NCBI GenBank assembly: GCA_038246575.1 | Contig: JBBRVU010000003.1 | Coordinates: 12,769-76,768 of the forward strand | Length of the DNA: 64,000 nucleotides | Reading direction: 5' to 3' | DNA from: JACCUZ01 sp038246575 | GTDB taxonomy: Bacteria > Actinomycetota > Actinomycetes > JACCUZ01 | Part shown: piece after piece, positions 53,964 through 63,382 of the stretch | Position numbering within the stretch: position 1 is the stretch's first letter | How the letters are laid out: the number at the start of each line of letters is the position of its first letter | Notes under the pieces: model-generated | The model's database searches: none | Seen by the model: only the letters and a program-made list of their open reading frames with translations | What the model was told of the DNA's origin: nothing | Made by a program: the position numbers and the translations under genes

Positions 53964-56198
53964 TCAGACCTCTGCGTCCTCGGCGGGTGCGGACTCGTCC
54001 TGGGCAGCGTCAGCGGGCCCGGCCTCGACCGGTATGAGCGAGAGCTTGCCGCGCGGGTCGACCTCGGCGATCTGGACCTGCACCTTGTCGCCGACCTTGA
54101 CGACGTCCTCGACGTTGTCCACGCGCTTGCCACCGGCAAGGCCACGCAGCTTCGAGATGTGCAGCAGCCCGTCCTTGCCCGGGAGCAGCGACACGAACGC
54201 GCCGAAGGTCGTCGTCTTCACGACGGTGCCCAGGTAGCGCTCGCCGACCTCGGGCATCGTCGGGTTGGCGATCTGGTTGATCATCGTGCGCGCCGCCTCG
54301 GCCGACGGGCCGTCGGTCGCGCCGATGTAGATCGTCCCGTCGTCCTCCACCGAGATCTGGGCGCCCGTCTCGTCCTGGATCTGGTTGATCATCTTGCCCT
54401 TGGGGCCGATGACGGCACCGATCTGGTCGACCGGGACCTTGACGCTGATGACCCGCGGCGCGTAGGGCGACATCTCGTCCGGCGCGTCGATGGCCTCGTT
54501 CATCACGTCAAGGATGTGCAGGCGAGCGTCCTTGGCCTGGGTCAGCGCCGAGGCGAGCACCGAGGCAGGGATGCCGTCGAGCTTGGTGTCGAGCTGGATG
54601 GCCGTGACGAACTCGCGGGTGCCGGCGACCTTGAAGTCCATGTCGCCGAACGCGTCCTCGGCACCGAGGATGTCGGTGAGCGCGGCGTACTCCGTCTCTC
54701 CGTCCACCGTGTCCGAGATCAGGCCCATCGCGATGCCCGCGACCGGCGCCCGCAGCGGCACACCCGCGTTGAGCAGTGCCATGGTCGACGCGCAGACCGA
54801 ACCCATCGACGTGGAGCCGTTGGAGCCCAGCGCCTCCGAGACCTGCCGGATGGCGTAGGGGAACTCCTCGCGGGTCGGCAGCACCGGCATCAGTGCCCGC
54901 TCGGCGAGAGCGCCGTGGCCGATCTCGCGCCGCTTCGGCGAGCCGACGCGGCCGGTCTCACCCGTGGAGTACGGCGGGAAGTTGTAGTTGTGCATGTAGC
55001 GCTTGCGGTTCTCGGGGTTCAGCGTGTCGATCATCTGCTCCATGCGCAGCATGTTCAGCGTGGTGACACCGAGGATCTGGGTCTCGCCGCGCTCGAAGAG
55101 CGCCGAGCCGTGCACCCGCGGGAGCACCTCGACCTCGGCCGAGAGGGTGCGGATGTCGGAGAGCCCGCGACCGTCGATGCGGACCTTGTCGCGCAGGATC
55201 CGCTGGCGGATCAGCTTCTTGGTGACCGCGCGGTAGGCCGCGCTGATCTCCTTCTCGCGGCCCTCGAACTGGCCGGCGAGCTTCTCTTTGGCGGAGTCCT
55301 TGATCCGGTCGAGCTCGGTCTCGCGCTCCTGCTTGGCCGCGATGGTCAGGGCCTGCGCGAGGTCGTCGTTGACCAGGTTGGTCACGGCTTCGAGGGCGTC
55401 GTCCTGGTAGTCGAGGAAGCGCGGGAAGTCTGCGGTCGCCTTGGCGGCCTGGCCGGCCAGCTGCTGCTGCGCCTCGCACAGCGACTTGATGAACGGCTTG
55501 GCGGCCTCGAGCCCGGCGGCCACGATCTCCTCGGTCGGGGCGGTCTTGCCCTCGTCCTTGATGAGCTTCCAGGCTGCGGTCGTGGCCTCGGCCTCGACCA
55601 TCATGATCGCGACATCGTCACCGGCGATGCGACCCGCGACGACCATGTCGAACACGGCGGTCTCGAGCTGCTCGTGGGTGGGGAAGGCGACCCACTGATC
55701 GTCGATGAGGGCGACGCGGGTGGCGCCGACCGGGCCGGAGAACGGCAGCCCGGAGAGCTGGGTGGACGCCGACGCGGCGTTGATCGCCACGACGTCGTAC
55801 ATGTCCTTGGGGTCCAGCGCCATCACGGTGATGACGACCTGGACCTCGTTGCGCAGGCCCTTGGCGAAGGTCGGGCGCAGCGGCCGGTCGATGAGCCGGC
55901 AGGTGAGGATCGCGTCCTCGCTCGGGCGACCCTCGCGGCGGAAGAACGAGCCGGGGATGCGGCCCGCGGCATACATCCGCTCCTCGACGTCGACGGTCAG
56001 CGGGAAGAAGTCGAGCTGCTCCTTGGGGTGCTTGCCGGCTGTGGTGGCCGAGAGCAGCATCGTGTCGTCATCGAGGTAGGCGGTGACGGAGCCGGCAGCC
56101 TGCCGGGCGAAGCGGCCGGTCTCGAACCGGATGGTGCGCTTGCCGAACGAGCCGTTGTCGATGACGGCGTCGGCGATGTGAATGGTGGGACCCTCCAT
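53964..56198 (-). CDS. pnp: Polynucleotide phosphorylase
   Basis: 744-residue 3'-exoribonuclease and RNA polymerase. Two RNase PH domains are joined by an all-helical domain. KH (KVPVDQIGAVIGPKGKMINQIQ) and S1 (GTVVKTTTFGAFVSLLPGKDGLLHISK) domains close the protein. The AGGAGGGT ribosome binding site lies just before ATG 56198. The C-terminal tail is acidic. The gene lies after rpsO on the same strand; the pnp leader between them may carry a control structure. Confidence 0.97.
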   Translation of the reverse strand: MEGPTIHIADAVIDNGSFGKRTIRFETGRFARQAAGSVTAYLDDDTMLLSATTAGKHPKEQLDFFPLTVDVEERMYAAGRIPGSFFRREGRPSEDAILTCRLIDRPLRPTFAKGLRNEVQVVITVMALDPKDMYDVVAINAASASTQLSGLPFSGPVGATRVALIDDQWVAFPTHEQLETAVFDMVVAGRIAGDDVAIMMVEAEATTAAWKLIKDEGKTAPTEEIVAAGLEAAKPFIKSLCEAQQQLAGQAAKATADFPRFLDYQDDALEAVTNLVNDDLAQALTIAAKQERETELDRIKDSAKEKLAGQFEGREKEISAAYRAVTKKLIRQRILRDKVRIDGRGLSDIRTLSAEVEVLPRVHGSALFERGETQILGVTTLNMLRMEQMIDTLNPENRKRYMHNYNFPPYSTGETGRVGSPKRREIGHGALAERALMPVLPTREEFPYAIRQVSEALGSNGSTSMGSVCASTMALLNAGVPLRAPVAGIAMGLISDTVDGETEYAALTDILGAEDAFGDMDFKVAGTREFVTAIQLDTKLDGIPASVLASALTQAKDARLHILDVMNEAIDAPDEMSPYAPRVISVKVPVDQIGAVIGPKGKMINQIQDETGAQISVEDDGTIYIGATDGPSAEAARTMINQIANPTMPEVGERYLGTVVKTTTFGAFVSLLPGKDGLLHISKLRGLAGGKRVDNVEDVVKVGDKVQVQIAEVDPRGKLSLIPVEAGPADAAQDESAPAEDAEV

Positions 56199-56342
56199 GG
56201 GTCACCCTCCTGTCAGTGATGCCCAGGAGCAGGTCGTGCGATCGCGACGCCGGTCTTCGATGGAAGCCCTCGGAGGCATTCTCCGCTGGCCACTACCGAG
56301 GACCGGAACGCCGTGGCGGACCGCTCCTTCGGCGAGTGGGTG
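56199..56342 (-). promoter_or_regulatory. rpsO-pnp leader region
   Basis: This 144-bp gap holds short complementary segments, including CCTCGG pairing with CCGAGG and the local GCCTCCGAGGGC. PNPase autoregulates its own mRNA through RNase III cleavage in this gap in other bacteria; no exact structure can be assigned here. No terminator T-run is visible. Confidence 0.4.
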
Positions 56343-56612
56343 CTAGCGGCGCAGACCGAGCTTCTCGATCAGCGCGCGGTAGCGGTTGATGTCCTTCTTG
56401 GCCAGGTAGTTGAGCAACCGGCGACGCCGGCCGACGAGCAGCAGGAGGCCACGACGCGAGTGGTGGTCGTGCTTGTGCTCCTTGAGGTGCTCGGTCAGGT
56501 CGCTGATGCGACGCGAGAGCATCGCTACCTGGACCTCCGGGGAACCGGTGTCGGCGTCGTTTGCGCCGTGCTCGGTGATGAGCGACTTCTTCGTAGCGGT
56601 GTCGAGCGGCAC
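56343..56612 (-). CDS. rpsO: Ribosomal protein S15
   Basis: 89-residue uS15, complete, with the conserved GSPEVQVAMLSRRISDLTEHLK and a RRGLLLLVGRRRRLLNYL core. GTG 56612 follows AGGGAG. It lies upstream of pnp on the same strand, the usual order. Confidence 0.98.
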   Translation of the reverse strand: MPLDTATKKSLITEHGANDADTGSPEVQVAMLSRRISDLTEHLKEHKHDHHSRRGLLLLVGRRRRLLNYLAKKDINRYRALIEKLGLRR

Positions 56613-56715
56613 AGGACTCCCTGGGTTGGTGCGGTGGTAGAACGCCGCCCGGTCCTCGTCACGAGGCGACCCTTGAGGGTATCAGCGCACGCCTGCAGCC
56701 TGAAATCGCCGCAGG

Positions 56716-57753
56716 TCAGGGCGCTGGCGGACCGGCCGGACGGGTCCGCTGACCCCGGCCGGCCGCACCATAGGGGTAGTCGGCCGGAGCCGGGTCGCTG
56801 GCGGCGTCCAGGGCGGCCCGCTCCGCCTCGCGAAGGTGCAGCCCCGCCGCGGCGAGGTTGGCTTGTAGCTGCTCGGTCGTGCGGGCGCCCAGGATGACCG
56901 AGCTGACGGCGGGCCGGTCGTGCAGCCAGGCCAGTGCGACCTCACCCATCGACACCCCGCGGTCCTCCGCCACCGACTGCAGCGCATCGATGACGGCCCA
57001 GGTGCGCTCGCTGCCCGCGCGGCCCGCGTACGCCTCGACGCCCCTGGCCGGGTTCTCGCCGAGCCGGGTGGAGCCGGTGGGTCGCTCGTCGCGGGTGTAC
57101 TTGCCGGTCAGCCAGCCGCCACCGAGCGGCGACCAGGGCAGCAGACCGAGCCCGTTCTCCTCGCAGGCGGGCACGATCTCCCACTCGATCTCGCGGGCAA
57201 GCAGGTTGTACTGCGGCTGCAGGGTGACCGGACCGGGCAGCCCGCGGAAGGTGGCGACATCCACGGTCTTCTGGATCTGCCAGCCGGTGAAGTTGGACAG
57301 CCCGAGGTAGCGGATCTTGCCGGCCCGCACGGCGTCGTCGAACCAGCCCAGGGTCTCCTCGACCGGGGTCAGCGGGTCCCAGCCGTGCGGCTGGTAGAGG
57401 TCGACGGCCTCGACGCCGAGCCGGTTCAGCGATGCCTCGAGCGCCCGGTCCAGGTGGCGGCGCGACAGACCGACGTCGTTGGCGTCGGGCCCCATCGGGA
57501 AGCGCGCCTTGGTCGCCAGCATGACCCGGTCGCGGACGTCCGGCGATGCCTTGGCCAGCCATCGGCCGACGATCTCCTCCGCCGCGCCGGCTGTGTAGAC
57601 ATCGGCGGTGTCGATCAACGTGCCGCCCGACTCGACGAAGAGGTCGAGCTGCTCGTGGCTGTCCGCTTCGTCGGTCTCGGCGCCGAAGGTCATGGTGCCC
57701 AGGCAGTACGTCGAGACGACGGCGCCGCTGCGGCCGAGGGTGCGGAACTCCAT
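56716..57753 (-). CDS. Aldo/keto reductase
   Basis: 345-residue NADPH-dependent oxidoreductase. The catalytic tetrad is visible: DTADVY (Asp, Tyr), ATKARF (Lys) and the His in QPHGWDP. The AGRAGSERTW and RTTEQLQANLAAAGLHL segments are typical of the general stress/YajO type. Substrate unknown. ATG 57753 is used as start. Confidence 0.93.
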   Translation of the reverse strand: MEFRTLGRSGAVVSTYCLGTMTFGAETDEADSHEQLDLFVESGGTLIDTADVYTAGAAEEIVGRWLAKASPDVRDRVMLATKARFPMGPDANDVGLSRRHLDRALEASLNRLGVEAVDLYQPHGWDPLTPVEETLGWFDDAVRAGKIRYLGLSNFTGWQIQKTVDVATFRGLPGPVTLQPQYNLLAREIEWEIVPACEENGLGLLPWSPLGGGWLTGKYTRDERPTGSTRLGENPARGVEAYAGRAGSERTWAVIDALQSVAEDRGVSMGEVALAWLHDRPAVSSVILGARTTEQLQANLAAAGLHLREAERAALDAASDPAPADYPYGAAGRGQRTRPAGPPAP

Positions 57754-57763
57754 GCAGGAAACC

Positions 57764-58921
57764 CTAGGACACGCTGCCCGGCGGACGACGCAGCGCCTGG
57801 TAGGCGGCGCGCACGCCGACGGCTCGCTCCAGCTCGTCGGTGATCTCGGTGAAGAACTGCTCCCGGTAGGTCGAGTCCGTGACGGCGTAGACCGTGAAGT
57901 AGAGCCCGGAGAACGCCGCGAGGAAGATCGAGACCTGCAGCAGCTCCTGGGAGAGCCCGATGCCGCCAAGGATCGGCAGGAGATGCGGTGCCCCGTCTCC
58001 GACCCAGCTGGTGATCACGCTGTCGTCGATGGCAACGGCACCGAACACGAGGAAGAAGACCCACACCGACAGCGCGAGCAGAACGACCTGCGACATCTGG
58101 GCGACGAGGAGCACCAGCAGCAGGTTGGTGCGCTGCTTGCGGGCCAGCGGGCCGGGCGACAGGTCGCCGGGCAGCTCGTCCGCGCAGCCCTCGAGCGGGG
58201 TGCCCACCACTGCACGACGGACGAACCCCGCGTCGATGGTGTCGTCGACCGCGGCCACCTCCTCGGGGAGGCGGGCAAGCAGGAAGCCGATCGCGAACGC
58301 GCCGAAGAACGCGACCGCGAGCCACAGGACCGGCGTCGACAGCGACGATGAGACCTGCCAGACCTCGGTGTTGATGAACAAGAACGTCATGAACAGCAAC
58401 AGCATCGGCAGGGCGCGCGAGACCAGCCGGAACAGCGACCCCAGCTCGCGGAAGGCCCTCACCAGCGCCCAGCGCGCGATCGGTGCGGCGTCGAGGACCT
58501 CCGCCGCAGCGACGAGAGCGAGCACCGTCGCGTCCGCGAGCAGGACCGTCAGCACCAGATCCGGTTCGCGACGGAGGACGGCGACCGCGATCGCCGGGGC
58601 GCCGGTGAACAACGCCACCTCGATGAGGCCGACCCGGCTGGGGCGGGTGAGTGCTCGCTGCCGCCGGGCCAGGTTGGCCACCGCCCAGACCGCAACAAGG
58701 ACCAGCAGCCCCAGCCCCGCGTACAGCACCCGCTCGAGTCCCCCGAGGCCCGGCGGGACGGCCACGAACACGGAGCCGAAGTAGACGAGCGCCAGGATGA
58801 CCAGCGACCGCCCCTGCACCAGGTCGTCGATCGTGATCACGCGGTCCTCGACGAAGAACGGCAGGCCCTGCCGGACGAACCAGCGCTCGGTCGCGACGAC
58901 GTCGGGCGAGGAGTGACTCAT
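57764..58921 (-). CDS. Hypothetical membrane protein in the ribF operon
   Basis: 385-residue integral membrane protein I do not recognise. About seven to nine hydrophobic segments are separated by short charged loops, with a larger soluble loop (residues ~210-260). There is no signal peptide. It begins by ATGA overlap with ribF, so it is coupled to flavin cofactor synthesis in expression. The last ~40 residues are polar and cytoplasmic. Confidence 0.75.
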   Translation of the reverse strand: MSHSSPDVVATERWFVRQGLPFFVEDRVITIDDLVQGRSLVILALVYFGSVFVAVPPGLGGLERVLYAGLGLLVLVAVWAVANLARRQRALTRPSRVGLIEVALFTGAPAIAVAVLRREPDLVLTVLLADATVLALVAAAEVLDAAPIARWALVRAFRELGSLFRLVSRALPMLLLFMTFLFINTEVWQVSSSLSTPVLWLAVAFFGAFAIGFLLARLPEEVAAVDDTIDAGFVRRAVVGTPLEGCADELPGDLSPGPLARKQRTNLLLVLLVAQMSQVVLLALSVWVFFLVFGAVAIDDSVITSWVGDGAPHLLPILGGIGLSQELLQVSIFLAAFSGLYFTVYAVTDSTYREQFFTEITDELERAVGVRAAYQALRRPPGSVS

Positions 58922-59853
58922 CGGCCGGCGGTGATCGCGCGCGCCTGCTCGACGTCCTTGGCCATCTGCTCCAACAACGGTGCGATGCCGTCGAACGTGA
59001 CGGTCTCGCGGAGCCGGTCCGCGAACTCCACGCCGACCCGCTCTCCGTAGAGCTCGAGGTCGTCGCGGTCGAGGACGTACGCCTCGACCCGCCGGGTGGT
59101 GCCGCCGAAGGTGGGGTTGGTGCCGATGGAGATCGCAGCCGGCATCCGGGTGCCGTCCGCGCGGATCAGCCACCCGGCGTAGACACCGTCGGCCGGGATG
59201 GCAACATCGTCGGCCAGCGCCAGGTTCGCGGTCGGGTAGCCGAGCTCGCGACCGCGCTTGTCGCCCTCGACGACCGGGCCGACGACCCGGTGCGGCCGGC
59301 CGAGAGCCACAGCCGCGGCCGTCGTGTCGCCCTCGGCCAGGCACTGGCGGATGTACGTGGACGACCAGCGGACCGTGTCTCCGGCCAACGGCACTGTGTG
59401 CACCTCGAAGTCGTGCTGCCTGCCTGCGTCCTGCAGGCTGGTGATGTCGCCCGCCGCCCGGTGGCCGTAGCGGAAGTTCTCCCCGACGCGCACCTCACGA
59501 GCCCGGAGCCCGTCGACAAGCACTCGCTCCACGAACTCCGGGGGCTCCCACCGGGAGAGCTCCTGCGTGAAGGGCAGGACCAGGACGGCATCGACCTCCA
59601 GGCCCGCCAGCAGCGACAACCGGCGGTCCAGGTCGGTGAGGTGGAGCGGGGCCGAGTCCGGATGGATCACGGTCATCGGGTGGGGGTCGAACGTCGTGAC
59701 CACCGACTCGGCGCCGGTCTCCCGCGCCCGCGCCACCACGCCGGCAACGATCGCCTGATGACCGAGGTGGACGCCGTCGAAGTTGCCGATGGTCACCACG
59801 GTCGGCGCGCCAGCGGCGCCGCGTGCATCCTCGAGCGCGCGCCAGATGCGCAC
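58918..59853 (-). CDS. ribF: Bifunctional riboflavin kinase / FAD synthetase
   Basis: 311-residue enzyme making FMN and FAD. The N-terminal adenylyltransferase domain has IGNFDGVHLGHQAIV and WSSTYIRQCLAEGD; the C-terminal kinase domain has RGRELGYPTANLALADDVAIPADGVYAGW. The gene order truB...ribF is conserved in actinobacteria, here with extra genes between. The downstream membrane protein overlaps its stop. Confidence 0.96.
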   Translation of the reverse strand: MRIWRALEDARGAAGAPTVVTIGNFDGVHLGHQAIVAGVVARARETGAESVVTTFDPHPMTVIHPDSAPLHLTDLDRRLSLLAGLEVDAVLVLPFTQELSRWEPPEFVERVLVDGLRAREVRVGENFRYGHRAAGDITSLQDAGRQHDFEVHTVPLAGDTVRWSSTYIRQCLAEGDTTAAAVALGRPHRVVGPVVEGDKRGRELGYPTANLALADDVAIPADGVYAGWLIRADGTRMPAAISIGTNPTFGGTTRRVEAYVLDRDDLELYGERVGVEFADRLRETVTFDGIAPLLEQMAKDVEQARAITAGR

Positions 59854-59924
59854 GGCACCTCCTCATCCTGGGCCGGCGACCAGGGTAGAGGTCGGATCCA
59901 TCCGACTGTCCTACGGTGGCGGCC

Positions 59925-60662
59925 ATGAACGCGGTGGAGCGGCTGCAAGCCGCAGAACGGAGTCCGCTCGTCGACCCTCGGGGTCGGGACGTGGCGCTGT
60001 CGCTCCTACCCGGTCTCTCCGAGGACGAGATCAGCGAAATGGCGTCGGGATACGCAACTCCGCTGCCTGCCGAGCTGGTGACGCTCCTGGGCCGCACGCG
60101 AGGCGCAGCAGGGCTGCTTGACCTGGACCTCACCGGCGAGTCGCACTCGATCGAGATCTCCGAGCTGATGCCCGCCGGGCTCCCGATCGCTGCGGACGGC
60201 TACGGCAACTTCTGGCTGCTCGATCTGACCCCGGACACCACGGACGTGGCACCCGTCTTCTTCGCCTGCCACGACGCGCCGACCCTGCTCTACCAGGCAC
60301 CCGACCTAGCGACCTTCGTCGACGAAGCGATCAAGACGCTCGAGCCTCCGCACCGCTCCCAGGTGGACGACGTGCAGGAAGACAGGCTCTTCGATGTGTG
60401 GAACGCACGGCCCGGAGCGCTGAGCCGGGCCGCGGCTCTCGCGTCGCCGGACGCCGCCCTGCGCGAGTTCGCCGAATCGCTCGGGGAGACCTGGACGATC
60501 GTCGACCTCCGCCAGCGCCGGGTCGGCATGGGTCTGGCCTGGGGCGCGCACGGCCCCCGGACGAGGTTGGCCCGCCACGGCTGGGAGCGCATCTTCGCCT
60601 ATGCGCCGGAGGAGAAGGGGAAGCGAACCTGGCGCCGCCTGGGCCGTCGCTCGCGCGTCTAG
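59925..60662 (+). CDS. SMI1/KNR4-like (SUKH) protein
   Basis: 245-residue soluble protein with an SMI1/KNR4-type pattern in the first two thirds (PLPAELVTLLGRTRGAAGLLD and DGYGNFWLLDLTP). SUKH proteins often act as immunity proteins to toxins, but no toxin lies here. The C-terminal ~80 residues are of unknown type. ATG 59925 has a weak ribosome binding site. The stop overlaps the convergent kynU stop by four bases. Confidence 0.75.
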   Translation: MNAVERLQAAERSPLVDPRGRDVALSLLPGLSEDEISEMASGYATPLPAELVTLLGRTRGAAGLLDLDLTGESHSIEISELMPAGLPIAADGYGNFWLLDLTPDTTDVAPVFFACHDAPTLLYQAPDLATFVDEAIKTLEPPHRSQVDDVQEDRLFDVWNARPGALSRAAALASPDAALREFAESLGETWTIVDLRQRRVGMGLAWGAHGPRTRLARHGWERIFAYAPEEKGKRTWRRLGRRSRV

Positions 60663-61906
60663 GTGACCCGGCTGTGCACAGACCAGCGCTCGTCGCGCTC
60701 CTCACCGGTCGCCACGACGGCTGCGACGTGCTCGACGGCGGTGACGACATCGACGTGACGCACGTACAAGGGCGCGAAGCCGAGCCGCACCACGTCGGGT
60801 TGCCGGAAGTCGCCGACCACGCCGCGAGCGATGAGGGCCTGCACGACGCCGTACGCCGCGGGGTGGGCCAGCGACACCTGGCTGCCCCTCTCGTCATCGG
60901 CCGCGGGAGAGATGATCTCGAAGCCGAGCGGCTTCAGCTCGCTGTCGGCCAGCGAGAGGAACAGCCGGGTCAGCGAGAGGCTGCGGGAGCGCACGTCCGC
61001 CATCGAGAGGCCGTCGAAGGCGTCCAGCGACGCATCCAGCGCCAGCAGCGAGAGCATCGGCGGCGTCCCGTTGCGCATCCCGTCGATGCCCGTTGCCGGC
61101 TCGTAGGTGCCCTCCATGGCGAACGGTCGCGCATGCCCGGTCCAGCCGGTCAGCGGCGACCGCATCGCCGCGTGATGCCGTCGGGCAGCCATGACGAACG
61201 CCGGCGCCCCCGGCCCGCCGTTGAGGTACTTGTAGCCGCAGCCGATGGCGAAGTCGGCGTCGCACTCCCCCATCCGGACGTCCAGGGCCCCGGCCGAGTG
61301 CGCCAGGTCCCACGACGCCAGCGCGCCCACCTCGTGGGCAGCAGCGGTGATGCCCGACATGTCGTGGACCCGACCCGTCCGGTAGTCGACGTGGGAGAAC
61401 GCGACCACCGCGACATCAGCGCCGACCTCGGCCAGCACCGACCCGACGTCGGCGGGCTCGACCCGTACGACCGTCATGCCGAGCAGCTCGGCCACCGCGT
61501 CGGCGATGTAGAGGTCGGCCGGGAAGTTGCTCGGCTCGATGACCAGCGTGCTGCGTCCGGGACGGAGCCGGGCTGCGGCGACCAGCACCTTGAATACGTT
61601 CGTGGACGTGGAGTCAGCGACGACCACCTCGTCGTCGGCCGCCCCGATCAGTCGGGCGATCCGCGCACCTACCCGCCGGGGGGCGTCCCACCAGTCGTTG
61701 GTGTTCCACGACGAGATGAGGTCGCGCCCCCACTGCCGCCGCACCGCGTCGTCGACGGCCTCGGCGACGCCGACACCCAACGCCCCGAGCGAGTTGCCGT
61801 CGAGGTAAACCATGCCGTCGGGCACCACGAACCGCTCCCGGACCGCTGCCAGCGGGTCGTTGCGGTCGAGCTCCTGGGCATGACGTCGTGCTTCGGCGAG
61901 GTCCAC
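60659..61906 (-). CDS. kynU: Kynureninase
   Basis: 415-residue PLP enzyme that cleaves kynurenine or 3-hydroxykynurenine to anthranilate or 3-hydroxyanthranilate. Conserved YLDGNSLGA near the N-terminus, SWDLAHSAGALDV, and the PLP Lys in IGCGYKYLNGGPGAP are visible. GTG 61906 is chosen since the family starts close to this point; upstream codons are Arg-rich and unlikely. No tryptophan dioxygenase or kynurenine formamidase gene is in the window, so the pathway partners lie elsewhere or are absent. Confidence 0.95.
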   Translation of the reverse strand: MDLAEARRHAQELDRNDPLAAVRERFVVPDGMVYLDGNSLGALGVGVAEAVDDAVRRQWGRDLISSWNTNDWWDAPRRVGARIARLIGAADDEVVVADSTSTNVFKVLVAAARLRPGRSTLVIEPSNFPADLYIADAVAELLGMTVVRVEPADVGSVLAEVGADVAVVAFSHVDYRTGRVHDMSGITAAAHEVGALASWDLAHSAGALDVRMGECDADFAIGCGYKYLNGGPGAPAFVMAARRHHAAMRSPLTGWTGHARPFAMEGTYEPATGIDGMRNGTPPMLSLLALDASLDAFDGLSMADVRSRSLSLTRLFLSLADSELKPLGFEIISPAADDERGSQVSLAHPAAYGVVQALIARGVVGDFRQPDVVRLGFAPLYVRHVDVVTAVEHVAAVVATGEERDERWSVHSRVT

Positions 61907-61929
61907 GACACGGACCCTACGACTCCGCC

Positions 61930-62454
61930 CTAGGAATGCTCCTCGATGTACTCCTGCGGATCCTTCGGCTCGGTGTCGACGCCCTTCCCGCCCGGATGGG
62001 CGGCGTAGAAGGCCAGCCACTGCTGGGCAAGCGTCATCCGCAGCTGCGGTGATGCGTTCTTGCGGAAGTCCTTCAGCGGCCCGTCCTCCTCCTCCGCGAG
62101 GTGCTCGCTGTTCTCCTCGCGCGCCTTGTCGACCGCAGCCTGCCAGCCGTCCGACCCGACCTCGGCCCGACGGGAGGCGGCAACCGCCTCGCGAATCTCG
62201 TTGTGATCACCCACCGCGTCGTCGGTCTCGTCCTCCGGGTCGTCGGTGCCCTTCTTGAGCAGCTGGGGGTAGAACACCGTCTCCTCCGCCTCCGCGTGGG
62301 TGTCCAGGCGGGTGGCGAGCGGCTCCCAGATCGCGGCGAGCTCCTCCGGCGTGCGGGCGTCGTCGAGGGCGGCGAACCGTCGCCGGAACCACTCGTGGTC
62401 GTCCATGATCAACGAGGTGATGTCGGCGGTTGCGATGTCAGGTGTCTCGGCCAT
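61930..62454 (-). CDS. Hemerythrin HHE domain protein
   Basis: 174-residue protein with a hemerythrin-like helical bundle. His/Glu ligands appear in LIMDDHEWFRRRF, DTHAEAEETVFYPQLL, DHNEI and SEHLAEEED. Non-haem di-iron proteins of this type sense or bind oxygen or related molecules; the role here is unknown. The ATG follows GGGGGGAGGG. It lies between kynU and truB on the minus strand. Confidence 0.9.
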   Translation of the reverse strand: MAETPDIATADITSLIMDDHEWFRRRFAALDDARTPEELAAIWEPLATRLDTHAEAEETVFYPQLLKKGTDDPEDETDDAVGDHNEIREAVAASRRAEVGSDGWQAAVDKAREENSEHLAEEEDGPLKDFRKNASPQLRMTLAQQWLAFYAAHPGGKGVDTEPKDPQEYIEEHS

Positions 62455-62500
62455 GCACTGACCCTCCCCCCATGCGACCAGGGCCGAACATCGGATCGGC

Positions 62501-63382
62501 CTAGACGAACACGGCCACAGATCGGGTCGCGGCCCCGGCGTCCTCGACCAGCGCGAGGAACGCGCCGTCAGGTGCGAAGACCGCGACGGGACCCGGTCTC
62601 CCGGTGGCGGTGAGCGGGCAGCCGTGCGACACCCCCACGGCCTCGTCGGCTGACACGTCACGGGCGGGAAACGCGGCCCGCGCGGCCACAGCGATGGGCA
62701 GCACCTGCAGGGCCGCTGCGAGCTCCTCGAGGGTTGCGGCGACGTCCAGTCCGTAGGGGCCCACCCTCGTCCTGCGCAGCGCGGTGAGATGCCCACCCAC
62801 ACCCAGCGCTGCCCCGACGTCGCGGGCCAGTGCGCGGATATACGTGCCGCTGGAGCACACGACGCGGACGTCGACGTCGCGCGCGGTGGCCAGGTCGTCG
62901 GCAGGTCGAAGTGTCCCGACCTCGAAGCTGCGCACCATCACCGGACGGGGAGCCAGCGCGACGTCCTCACCGTCGCGGACCCGCTTGTAGGAGCGCTTCC
63001 CGTCCACCTTGATGGCACTGACCGACGACGGCACCTGCTCGATGTCGCCCGTGAGGTCGGCCACGGCAGCAGCCAGCGCGTCAGCCGTGACCCCGGTGGC
63101 ATCCGAGGTGTCGACCACGTCGCCCTCGGCATCATCGGTGACGGTGGTGGCGCCGAGCCGAATCGTGGCGTCGTAGGCCTTCTCGGTCAGCGCGAGGTGA
63201 CCGAGCAGGCGGGTCGCGCGGTTGACACCGACGACCAGCACCCCGGTCGCCATCGGGTCGAGCGTCCCGGCGTGGCCGACCTTGCGGGTGCCGGCCAGCC
63301 GGCGGACCCGGGCCACGACGTCGTGCGAGGTCAGCCCCGCCGGTTTGTCGACGATGACCAGAAAGTCACCGGTCGGCGTCAT
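62501..63382 (-). CDS. truB: tRNA pseudouridine(55) synthase
   Basis: 293-residue enzyme making Psi55 in the tRNA T-arm. The catalytic Asp is in GHAGTLDPMATGVLVVG, following DKPAGLTSHDVVARVR. ATG 63382 (MTPTGDFLVIVDKP) lies inside the last codons of rbfA, so the two overlap by 17 bp. The C-terminus is the actinobacterial extension. Confidence 0.96.
   Translation of the reverse strand: MTPTGDFLVIVDKPAGLTSHDVVARVRRLAGTRKVGHAGTLDPMATGVLVVGVNRATRLLGHLALTEKAYDATIRLGATTVTDDAEGDVVDTSDATGVTADALAAAVADLTGDIEQVPSSVSAIKVDGKRSYKRVRDGEDVALAPRPVMVRSFEVGTLRPADDLATARDVDVRVVCSSGTYIRALARDVGAALGVGGHLTALRRTRVGPYGLDVAATLEELAAALQVLPIAVAARAAFPARDVSADEAVGVSHGCPLTATGRPGPVAVFAPDGAFLALVEDAGAATRSVAVFV

Noticed and set aside
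53826..56219. Long plus-strand frame across pnp (nearly 800 codons)
   Set aside because: It covers the pnp gene in antisense and has only shadow-type composition (runs of Gly, Arg, Asp, Val); pnp itself has all domains.
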